Shown one piece after another: positions 5,946-11,966 of a stretch of DNA of 11,966 nucleotides. Numbering within the stretch: position 1 is the stretch's first letter; each line of letters begins with the position of its first letter. Source of the DNA: Flavobacteriaceae bacterium. Lineage in GTDB: Bacteria > Bacteroidota > Bacteroidia > Flavobacteriales > Flavobacteriaceae. The translations under genes were made by a program, and so were the position numbers. A model generated the notes under the pieces. That model had not been told where the DNA came from and searched no databases. It saw only the letters and a list, made by a program, of their open reading frames with translations. The DNA lies in the NCBI GenBank assembly GCA_947482805.1, contig CANKLK010000060.1, positions 1 through 11,966 on the forward strand, in the 5' to 3' direction.

Positions 5946-8621
5946 TTAAAATTGTTGACCAATTATAAAATGTGTTTCCCAACCATTAGGATTTGTAAAT
6001 CCAGGGATTGCATCAAAGCCATGAGCAAAGTCTATTCCTAACAATCCAAATGCAGGCATAAATACTCTCAATCCAAATCCGGCAGAACGTTGCATTACAA
6101 AAGGATTGTATTCTTTGAATGTGTCAAAAGATGCTCCAGCTTCTAAGAAAGTAAGCGCATAAATTGATGCAGCCGCTTTTAATGTTAATGGATATCGTAG
6201 TTCTAATGAGAATTTATTATAAACTGTTGCGCCGTCTGGTGAGGATAATGATTGATTAGGATATCCTCTTAATTGTATTATTTCTCTTCCGTCTAGTGCA
6301 AAGTTAGCCAATCCATCACCACCAAGGAAGAACCTTTCAAATGGCACCAATCCTCTACTGCTATTATAAGCACCTAAATAACCAAATTCACCTAATGCTC
6401 TTAACACCAATGCTTTTGATTGTGACCCTGCTATTCTTGTATACCAATCCGCTTTAAATTTTAGTTTGTAATATTCTAACCAATTAAATCTTTCCTGATC
6501 TACTTTTGATCTGTCAGCTGTTGCTTGTGTAAAATCGGCTCCAACAGTTTGATAAATTCCTGATCCAGCTGTAGTTTCTTGCAAATAATCACCAACAGCA
6601 GGAAGTGCTCCATCAGCAGTTGGAACCGTATTTATACCTGAATTTTCTATGTAAGTAAGTTTATATTCTTTTTTATTTTCTAAATCAGCATAATCAATTC
6701 CATTATATAGCGAATAAGGAAGGGTGAATTTGGCTGAAACACTAAATTCCGAACCCGATGTTGGGAAAATAGGATTGACCCCTTTATTATTTCTACTTAA
6801 GCCAATAGTATATGCTAAGTTTCTTGATGAGCCATCTCCAAAAGTAAATAATCCAGTGTTATAATTATTTAAATCATAAAATTGAAAACTCACATTACTT
6901 GAAAATACAAAGAAATCATCAGGAATTGTCAGTCTTTTTGCAATTCCCATAGACAAAGTAGTTATATTAAAACTTTTATTTCTATCTACATCTCTTGAAT
7001 TTCCTGAAAAAAGAAACTGCTTACTGTGTGATAAGGAACTTGAAAACTGTAGTGGTTTTTTACCGCCGAGCCAAGGTTCAGAAAAGGATAAGCTGTACGT
7101 TTGAAAAAACGCACTAGCTTGTAAACGTAAAGATACTTTTTGTCCATCACCCATTGGCAAAGGTTTATATGCCTCTTTATTAAACAAATTTCTAGCTGAG
7201 AAATTATTAAAAGACAGACCTAAAGTACCTATAAATCCACCACCGCCATAGCCACCTTGAAGTTCAATTTGGCTAGAACCCTTTTCTACAACATTATATT
7301 CAATATCAACTGTTCCTGCTGCTGGGTCTACGTTTTTGAATTTCGGGTCAATTGCTTCAGGATCAAAGAATCCTAATTGCCCAATCTCTCGAATGGTTCT
7401 AACCAAGTCATCTTTACTATATTTTTGGCCTGGTTGTGTTCTTAATTCTCTATAAATTACTCTATCGTTGGTTTTGTCATTTCCAACAACCGTAATATTG
7501 TTAAAGTAAGCAATTGGACCTTCGGTAACTCTAATTTCAAAATCAATAGAGTCGTTAGCCGTTTTTACTTCAACTGCATTAATGTTTGAAAATAAATAAC
7601 CGTTGTTTTGATATAAGTTAGTAATATCATCTCCGTCAGGTTTTGACTTATCAGCAATTCTTTTTTCAAGCAAAACGCCATTATAAGTATCTCCTTTTTT
7701 GATTCCCAAAACCCTTCCTAACAATTGATCTGAATAAACAGAATTCCCCAGAAATTTAATATTTCCAAAGTAATATCTTCTACCTTCTTCTACTTTTACA
7801 TTGATTGCTAATTTCGTTTTTTTTGTATTTAAAAATACAGAATCGGTAATAACTCGAGCATCTCTGAATCCTTTTTCTTTATACTTATCAACGATAGAAT
7901 TTAAATCTTCTTTGTACTTATCTTTTATATATTTTGATGCTTTAAAAATACGAATAGGATTGATTTGCTTAGTGTTTTTCATCGTTTTCCTAAGTTTGGC
8001 ATCAGTAAACTTTTCATTACCTTCAAAACTTATACTCGAAATTTTCAACTTATCACCTTTGTCAATATTTACAAGCATTTTGACATTATTGCCTTCTGTT
8101 GTGTCCGGAATGGTGTTAATAAAAACCTTGGTATTAAAATAACCGTCTTTTTTATATTTGTTTTCTATGTAATTTTTAGTGGTTGTAATCAGGTTTTCAT
8201 TTACAATCTTTCCTTTTGTTAGACCATTGTCCTTAATTAATGCTTCGGTTTTTGATTTTTTTACACCCTGAATTTTAGCTTCACTAAGTTTAGGAAGTTC
8301 AACAATATCAAGGTCTAACCAGACACTGTCCGCTTCCACTTTATTTACATAAAAATCTATGTCGCTAAAAAGACCAAGTTTTCCAAGTTTTTTTATTGCA
8401 TTACTTAATTCTTCACCAGGTACTGTAAGTTGTTGCCCTTTTTCCAGCCCCGCAAATGTAACAACGGTTTGTTCGTTGTAACTGATTTTACCGTTTACTT
8501 TTACATTTGCTAATATATATTTTTTGCCTTGGTCAAATGGTAATCTTTCTTGGGCTTGTAATTGAAAAATAGTCCCAAAAAACAAAATTAATAGGAATAT
8601 TTTCGAAGAGTAATTCTGCAC
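5946..8621 (-). CDS. bamA: Outer membrane protein assembly factor BamA
   Basis: Omp85 protein that inserts beta-barrels into the outer membrane. With a GTG start at 8621 it has 891 residues and a good signal peptide (VQNYSSKIFLLILFFGTIFQLQA, cleavage near 23). Five POTRA domains follow: about 35-109, 110-188 (EAKIQGVKKSKTEALI), 191-279 (ISSISFEGNEKF), 282-366 (FGNIKFLGNSVYSD) and 369-447 (NNITVVGNDKTND...LGFFDP). The barrel runs from about 451 to the C-terminal Phe (IIGQQF). The conserved lid-loop motif is LRGYP (784-788). A 50-residue insertion at 657-709 should be an extracellular loop. The frame stays open to 8753, with ATGs at 8696 and 8753, but those starts lie inside uppS and would put 25-44 charged residues before the signal peptide. 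The GTG lies 7 bases after the uppS stop. Translation from ATG 8696 cannot be excluded. Confidence 0.95.
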   Translation of the reverse strand: MQNYSSKIFLLILFFGTIFQLQAQERLPFDQGKKYILANVKVNGKISYNEQTVVTFAGLEKGQQLTVPGEELSNAIKKLGKLGLFSDIDFYVNKVEADSVWLDLDIVELPKLSEAKIQGVKKSKTEALIKDNGLTKGKIVNENLITTTKNYIENKYKKDGYFNTKVFINTIPDTTEGNNVKMLVNIDKGDKLKISSISFEGNEKFTDAKLRKTMKNTKQINPIRIFKASKYIKDKYKEDLNSIVDKYKEKGFRDARVITDSVFLNTKKTKLAINVKVEEGRRYYFGNIKFLGNSVYSDQLLGRVLGIKKGDTYNGVLLEKRIADKSKPDGDDITNLYQNNGYLFSNINAVEVKTANDSIDFEIRVTEGPIAYFNNITVVGNDKTNDRVIYRELRTQPGQKYSKDDLVRTIREIGQLGFFDPEAIDPKFKNVDPAAGTVDIEYNVVEKGSSQIELQGGYGGGGFIGTLGLSFNNFSARNLFNKEAYKPLPMGDGQKVSLRLQASAFFQTYSLSFSEPWLGGKKPLQFSSSLSHSKQFLFSGNSRDVDRNKSFNITTLSMGIAKRLTIPDDFFVFSSNVSFQFYDLNNYNTGLFTFGDGSSRNLAYTIGLSRNNKGVNPIFPTSGSEFSVSAKFTLPYSLYNGIDYADLENKKEYKLTYIENSGINTVPTADGALPAVGDYLQETTAGSGIYQTVGADFTQATADRSKVDQERFNWLEYYKLKFKADWYTRIAGSQSKALVLRALGEFGYLGAYNSSRGLVPFERFFLGGDGLANFALDGREIIQLRGYPNQSLSSPDGATVYNKFSLELRYPLTLKAAASIYALTFLEAGASFDTFKEYNPFVMQRSAGFGLRVFMPAFGLLGIDFAHGFDAIPGFTNPNGWETHFIIGQQF

Positions 8622-8628
8622 TGAAATT

Positions 8629-9369
8629 TTATTTAATTTGTTCACTTGTTTTTCCAAATCTTCTTTCTCTTTTTTGATAGCTAATAATGGCTTCATATAA
8701 ATCATCTTCTTTAAAATCAGGCCATAATACATCTGTAAAATAAAACTCTGCATAAGCTATTTGCCATAACAAAAAGTTGCTAATTCGGTGCTCGCCACTA
8801 GTTCTAATCATTAAATCTACATCGGGTAAATTGTGCGTGTAAAGATGCTCATTAATAATTGATTCATCAAGAGTGTCTATAGAAATTATATTATTTTTAA
8901 CTTTCTCACTTATAATTTTAACAGCATTTAACAATTCTTCCCTCGAACCATAACTCAACGCCAATGTCAGAGTCATTCTCGTGTTGTTTTTTGTCTTTTC
9001 AATAACTGCTAAAAGGGCCTCTTTTGCTTTTGCTGGAAGTAAATCAATATTTCCTATACAGTTTAATCGAATGTTGTTTTTTTCTAAAGTTGTTAGTTCT
9101 TTTTTTAAGGAATTTACTAATAACTTCATCAAGGTGTCGACTTCTAACTTTGGTCTGTTCCAGTTTTCGGTAGAAAAGGCATATAATGTTAGATTTTCTA
9201 TTCCTAGTTTGGCACAGGTTTCTACAGTAGTTCTAACTGATTTTGTTCCTTTTTCGTGCCCAAGAGCTCTTAATAAACCTTTTTGTTTCGCCCAACGCCC
9301 ATTCCCATCCATAATTATGGCCAGATGTTTAGGTAAATTGTCGTTATTTATTTTTTCTAGTAAACTCAT
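8629..9369 (-). CDS. uppS: Isoprenyl transferase (undecaprenyl diphosphate synthase)
   Basis: 246 residues, a normal length. A cis-prenyltransferase that extends farnesyl diphosphate with isopentenyl diphosphate to C55 undecaprenyl diphosphate, the lipid carrier for peptidoglycan and surface polysaccharide; it acts at the inner face of the cytoplasmic membrane. All family motifs are present: IMDGNGRWA with the catalytic Asp21, GHEKG (37-41), LYAFSTENWNRP (62-73), and the diphosphate-binding RTSGEHRISNFLLWQ with Arg189, Arg195 and Ser197, then Glu208 in AYAEFYF. The start ATG lies 3 bases after the stop of the DUF6089 gene and the stop 7 bases before the bamA GTG, so it sits in the middle of an operon. 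The lead-in of 12 residues before PKHLAIIMDGNG is usual. Confidence 0.97.
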   Translation of the reverse strand: MSLLEKINNDNLPKHLAIIMDGNGRWAKQKGLLRALGHEKGTKSVRTTVETCAKLGIENLTLYAFSTENWNRPKLEVDTLMKLLVNSLKKELTTLEKNNIRLNCIGNIDLLPAKAKEALLAVIEKTKNNTRMTLTLALSYGSREELLNAVKIISEKVKNNIISIDTLDESIINEHLYTHNLPDVDLMIRTSGEHRISNFLLWQIAYAEFYFTDVLWPDFKEDDLYEAIISYQKRERRFGKTSEQIK

Positions 9370-9372
9370 TTT

Positions 9373-10059
9373 TTAATCTGCGCAATAACACGGTTTTTCT
9401 GTAAAGGTATACGTTAGCGTAAAACCTGTAAACACATACCAATCTTTGCTGTTTATGTTGCCAAATTTTAATGGCTCTAAATTTCTGTTTTTCGGCAAAC
9501 TACCATCTAAATTATCGCTAAAAGTATATCGCGCTCCAACTTCAAAACCTAAAACAAAATTTTCTAAAATATTACTTTTAACTCCAACTACCATTGGAAT
9601 AGCAAATGTACTGGCTTTGTAATCTTTTTTTGTCTCGCCATTAATCACATACAATTCATCGTAAGCAAAATACGTAATTCCCGTATAGACGTATGGTGTT
9701 ATTTTTTTTGTCAACACATCATGCAAGTTAAAATCAAAAAAATTAAATTCTAATCCTGCAGAAACTTCTTTTATTTCATTTTTAAATTTATAACCTCTTT
9801 CAACTCTGCCTCGCACTTCCGAATCTAAATCATTTCCTGAGATAGTTGACTGTGTATAGGAAATTCTATAGGAATGTCTGGGGCTTTTATTCCATTTATA
9901 TAAAATTCCAATGGCCAATTTATTTGGAGCTACATAATTAGTTTTGCCTACATCTCCAATAAAATTACTTCCGCCCATGAAAACACCAATTTCATTAATT
10001 TGTGCAATCAAAACATTCTGGAAAATAAAACAAAATATTAATACTAAAATCCTTTTCAT
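9373..10059 (-). CDS. DUF6089 family protein, probable outer membrane beta-barrel
   Basis: 228 residues from the ATG at 10059. Residues 1-19 are a signal peptide (MKRILVLIFCFIFQNVLIA, cleavage before Gln20). The mature protein begins with INEIGVFMGGSNFIGDVGKT, the strongly conserved opening I know from the DUF6089 family. It then shows alternating hydrophobic strands (LAIGILYKW, HSYRISYTQ, EVSAGLEFNFFDF, TPYVYTGITYFAY, FAIPMVVGVKSN, FVLGFEVGARYTFSD, WYVFTGFTLTYTF), a pattern like an 8-10 strand barrel, and ends with two cysteines (KPCYCAD). An in-frame ATG at 10089 exists but lies upstream of a TATATTTG promoter box and would put ten extra residues in front of the signal peptide, so I reject it. 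The biochemical role is unknown. Its place between nadK and uppS-bamA suggests a role in envelope assembly. Confidence 0.87.
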   Translation of the reverse strand: MKRILVLIFCFIFQNVLIAQINEIGVFMGGSNFIGDVGKTNYVAPNKLAIGILYKWNKSPRHSYRISYTQSTISGNDLDSEVRGRVERGYKFKNEIKEVSAGLEFNFFDFNLHDVLTKKITPYVYTGITYFAYDELYVINGETKKDYKASTFAIPMVVGVKSNILENFVLGFEVGARYTFSDNLDGSLPKNRNLEPLKFGNINSKDWYVFTGFTLTYTFTEKPCYCAD

Positions 10060-10077
10060 CAAATTGAAAATAGCGTG

Positions 10078-10085
10078 CAAATATA
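10078..10085 (-). promoter_or_regulatory. Candidate promoter -7 box for the DUF6089-uppS-bamA operon
   Basis: On the minus strand TATATTTG, an exact TAnnTTTG match, with TTAG (one mismatch to TTTG) 18 bases upstream. Predicted start is near 10072, giving a leader of about 13 bases to the ATG at 10059. It supports 10059 over 10089 as the translation start. Confidence 0.5.
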
Positions 10086-10173
10086 ACAATTCTCAGTACG
10101 TATCTAACATGAAATTTATATTTCTGCCAAATTAATTAAAGAGCTAATTATTATTAGTCTTACAATGGTTTCT

Positions 10174-10197
10174 ATTCTAAAACGAGTTTTTTAGAAT
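10174..10197. repeat. AT-rich inverted repeat after nadK
   Basis: ATTCTAAAA (10174-10182) and TTTTAGAAT (10189-10197) form a 9-bp stem with a 6-base loop, 27 bases after the nadK stop codon. There is one G-C pair only and no T-run on either strand, so it would be at best a weak terminator. The rest of the 10060-10223 gap shows only the promoter box and AT-rich sequence. Confidence 0.5.
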
Positions 10198-10223
10198 TGT
10201 AGTATAAACATAAGGGAATTTTT

Positions 10224-11093
10224 CTAATTTCTCTTGTCTTCTCCCCAAAGTAATTTATTTCGAAGTGTTTTAAAAAATGTTTCATCGGGAATCTCCACCA
10301 TATTAATTTTGAAGGGTGTTTTATTAATTACCAATTCAGAATTATTACTGATAGAGGTAATTCTGGAGTCTAAAGAAACCAAATATTGTTCCTCTCTACC
10401 CGAAACTTTAAGTTTTATTTCGGTATCATCTGGAATTACAAGCGGTCTTGCGTTAAGATTGTGTGGAGCAATTGGTGTGATAACCAATCCGTTAACATTT
10501 GGCGTTAGAATTGGGCCACCACAACTCAAGGAATAACCTGTAGATCCTGTAGGCGTTGAAATTATTAATCCATCAGCCCAATAAGAGTTTAAATATTCAC
10601 CGTTCAGAAAGGTTTCAATCGTAATCATTGATGTAGTGTCTTTTCTACTAACCGCTATTTCATTCATGGCAAAATTGAGGTCAATATCTGGACATTCAAT
10701 GCTTAATAATGTTCTTTCTGATATTGTATATTTTTTTTCTAAAACAATCTGTAAAAATGATTCTATGTTCTCTTTTTGAACTTTGGCCAAAAAACCAAGT
10801 CTTCCTGCATTGACACCAAGAATTGGAATTCCGGAATCACGGACAAAATTAGTTGCTCTTAAAATGGTTCCATCTCCACCAATACTAATCAGAATATCAA
10901 AACTACTATCTAAATCTTCGTGGGAAGCAAAAGTGTTATATTTTTTACTGACAATCTCTTCTTTGTATAATATTTCCAGAAACTTTTCCTCAATAACCAA
11001 TTCCACATTGTTTTTATTAAAAAAAACAAAAATATCTTTAATAATTGGCCTTGTGTCGTTTTGATAATATTGTCCGAAGATGGCAACTTTCAT
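10224..11093 (-). CDS. nadK: NAD kinase
   Basis: 289 residues, the usual length. Phosphorylates NAD to NADP with ATP or polyphosphate, in the cytoplasm. The signature GGDG is at residues 72-75 (ISIGGDGTILRA, catalytic Asp74). Other family motifs: GVNAGRLGFLA (93-103), the substrate-binding Asn144-Glu145 in AMNEIAVSR, and the glycine-rich ADGLIISTPTGSTGYSLSCGGP (173-194), which closes on the NAD site. APHNLNARPLVIP (209-221) is also standard. The ATG lies 3 bases after the stop codon of the CBS gene, so the two form an operon. The mature downstream region has no strong terminator, so some transcripts may continue into the DUF6089 gene. Confidence 0.97.
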   Translation of the reverse strand: MKVAIFGQYYQNDTRPIIKDIFVFFNKNNVELVIEEKFLEILYKEEIVSKKYNTFASHEDLDSSFDILISIGGDGTILRATNFVRDSGIPILGVNAGRLGFLAKVQKENIESFLQIVLEKKYTISERTLLSIECPDIDLNFAMNEIAVSRKDTTSMITIETFLNGEYLNSYWADGLIISTPTGSTGYSLSCGGPILTPNVNGLVITPIAPHNLNARPLVIPDDTEIKLKVSGREEQYLVSLDSRITSISNNSELVINKTPFKINMVEIPDETFFKTLRNKLLWGEDKRN

Positions 11094-11096
11094 AGC

Positions 11097-11756
11097 TTAC
11101 ATGTTTAAATATTTATCCAAATATTCTGAACGTTCTTTCAAAGTATTCAAATAGTTGTCTTCATGATGTTCAGATACAATTTTATAATTATATCGACGAA
11201 ATGATTGAATGATTTCATTCATAGCGCCAAGTGTTGTTTTTATTGTCACCTGCACTTTTTCAGTATTGGCTTCTGAAACAAAAACACCAAGCAGTTTGCC
11301 ATTATTGCTTTCTACAATTTGGGTAATCTGACTCATCGAATAATCTGCAGCTGGTTTTTCAACCACGATGATTCCGCCTGTTTCTTTAAGAAAAGGTGTT
11401 TCGTTTAAAAACTTAATGACATCGGTAATTTCGTAATAACCAATATAGTTGTTAGCTTCATTCAAAATAGGAACAATGTTCGAATTATTTCTGGCAAAAA
11501 CCTCTAATACATCTAGCCATATCATGGATTCACGCACAAAAAAACCTTCAAATGAATATCTAAAATCGCTAATTTTTTTACCAGTTTCAAAGGTTTCAGC
11601 ATCTACAGCAGAAATACAACCTAAATAAATTCCGTTATCCATAACAGGAAAATGTGAATAAGTAACTTCTGAAAAGAAATCCTGAATTTCTGATACAGAT
11701 TCGGTACTTACAAATGGTTTAAAATCGTTATTGATATACTCCGAAAGTTGTCTCAT
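11097..11756 (-). CDS. CBS domain protein with ACT-like C-terminal part
   Basis: 219 residues from the ATG at 11756. Two CBS motifs, about residues 10-60 (KPFVSTESVSEIQDFFSE...HFPVMDNGIYLGCISAVD) and 68-117 (SFEGFFVRESMIWLDVLEVF...IVPILNEANNYIGYYEITD), form a likely adenine-nucleotide-binding Bateman module. Residues 128-197 (GGIIVVEK...LLGVFVSE...VQVTIKT...IIQSFRRYNYKIV) read as a beta-alpha-beta-beta-alpha-beta ACT-like domain. There is no signal peptide or enzyme domain, so it is probably a cytoplasmic ligand sensor; ligand and target are unknown. Close coupling to nadK invites the inference that it responds to an adenylate or NAD(P) pool. An in-frame ATG at 11804 would add 16 residues; I prefer 11756 because the CBS fold starts right after it and a near-consensus TTATTTTG lies upstream. 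Confidence 0.87.
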   Translation of the reverse strand: MRQLSEYINNDFKPFVSTESVSEIQDFFSEVTYSHFPVMDNGIYLGCISAVDAETFETGKKISDFRYSFEGFFVRESMIWLDVLEVFARNNSNIVPILNEANNYIGYYEITDVIKFLNETPFLKETGGIIVVEKPAADYSMSQITQIVESNNGKLLGVFVSEANTEKVQVTIKTTLGAMNEIIQSFRRYNYKIVSEHHEDNYLNTLKERSEYLDKYLNM

Positions 11757-11824
11757 GATTGCTGTATCTTTTAGCGACTGCAAAATAATCAAATTTTGGG
11801 ACATGATGGCTTAGTTTTACTTTG

Positions 11825-11832
11825 TATTTTTG
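11825..11832 (+). promoter_or_regulatory. Candidate pdxJ promoter -7 box (TATTTTTG)
   Basis: Exact match to TAnnTTTG on the + strand in the gap between the divergent CBS gene and pdxJ. The nearest TTTTG upstream ends 26 bases away, longer than the usual 17-23, so the match is imperfect. A start near 11838 would give a leader of about 82 bases that includes the whole inverted repeat at 11847-11910. Confidence 0.35.
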
Positions 11833-11846
11833 TTGGGATATAGTAA

Positions 11847-11910
11847 TAGCTAAAGATTCACTGATTTTTTTATAATTAACAGTAAAAGATAATCTGTGGA
11901 TCTGTGGCTA
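11847..11910. repeat. Imperfect inverted repeat in front of pdxJ
   Basis: Left arm TAGCTAAAGATTCACTGATT (11847-11866) and right arm AATCTGTGGATCTGTGGCTA (11891-11910) pair at 16 of 20 positions, plus two G-T wobbles, around a 24-base AT-rich loop. The right arm contains a perfect tandem 8-mer, ATCTGTGG twice (11892-11907). It resembles the AATCTGTGG...CTGTGGC intergenic repeats that I recall from Flavobacterium (unverified). It ends 9 bases before the pdxJ ATG. Confidence 0.6.
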
Positions 11911-11922
11911 AAAATTAAAATG

Positions 11923-11966
11923 ATGACAAAACTAAGTGTAAACATCAATAAAATAGCGACTTTGCG
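11923..11966 (+). CDS. pdxJ: Pyridoxine 5'-phosphate synthase, first 14 residues (3' end outside window)
   Basis: The last bases read MTKLSVNINKIATL followed by a split Arg codon, the characteristic start of PdxJ (LSVNINKIATLRNARG in the family). PdxJ joins 1-deoxyxylulose 5-phosphate and an amino-acetone phosphate to make pyridoxine 5'-phosphate, the last ring-closing step of DXP-dependent vitamin B6 synthesis, in the cytoplasm. Two ATG codons stand in tandem at 11920 and 11923; the family usually starts as MTKLSVN, so 11923 is preferred, but both work. The leader just before is A-rich (aaaattaaa). Divergent from the CBS-nadK operon. Only the N-terminus is visible, so the call rests on this short but distinctive motif. 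Confidence 0.85.
   Translation, partial: MTKLSVNINKIATL

Noticed and set aside
8622..8753. Upstream extension of BamA with ATG starts at 8696 and 8753
   Set aside because: It lies inside uppS in another frame and puts a charged stretch before a clear signal peptide; the GTG at 8621 fits better.
10060..10089. Longer start (ATG 10089) for the DUF6089 protein
   Set aside because: It lies upstream of the TATATTTG box and adds ten residues ahead of a complete signal peptide.
10174..10197. Hairpin after nadK as a strong terminator
   Set aside because: The stem has one G-C pair and no T-run follows on either strand.
11757..11804. Longer start (ATG 11804) for the CBS protein
   Set aside because: The 16 added residues precede the usual MRQLSEYI-like start; not excluded, but less likely.
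1..11966. Defence island, prophage, integrative element or CRISPR array
   Set aside because: Every reading frame of size is assigned to a housekeeping, envelope or secretion gene; no integrase, transposase, nuclease or regular spaced repeats are seen.

Overview
This window looks like chromosomal DNA from a Flavobacterium-like member of the Bacteroidota. The evidence is a type IX secretion (T9SS) type B C-terminal sorting domain followed by a PorP/SprF-family protein, AT-rich coding and intergenic DNA, A-rich leaders without Shine-Dalgarno motifs, TAnnTTTG promoter boxes, and the order CBS protein - nadK - DUF6089 protein - uppS - bamA - two Skp/OmpH proteins - murI.

Left part (1-3152, + strand): the 3' end of a large repeat-rich secreted adhesin-like protein, a PorP/SprF partner 5 bases downstream, an intrinsic terminator, and a gamma-carbonic-anhydrase-family protein whose start codon touches the terminator T-run. 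Next is a 152-base gap (3153-3304) between convergent genes, filled by an imperfect palindromic element with a second motif in its loop.

Middle and right part (3305-11756, - strand), read in transcription order from the right: a CBS/ACT-like protein and NAD kinase 3 bases apart; a 164-base gap (10060-10223) with a weak hairpin and a promoter; then DUF6089 outer-membrane-like protein, undecaprenyl diphosphate synthase and BamA, almost without gaps. An internal promoter candidate precedes two OmpH/Skp chaperones, the first with a long duplicated Lys/Ala/Glu-rich tail. A terminator follows, and then glutamate racemase, whose only obvious promoter box would give a leaderless mRNA. The theme is envelope building: UppS supplies the lipid carrier, MurI supplies D-glutamate, BamA inserts outer-membrane proteins, and Skp proteins chaperone them through the periplasm.

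Right edge: pdxJ starts on the + strand, divergent from the CBS gene, and runs off the window. The 163-166-base gap in front of it holds a promoter candidate and an imperfect inverted repeat ending 9 bases before its start.

No gene-free stretch exceeds 300 bases. I see no tRNA, rRNA, CRISPR array, transposase, phage or defence gene. The novelty is in intergenic elements and gene-start architecture, not in a new multigene system.
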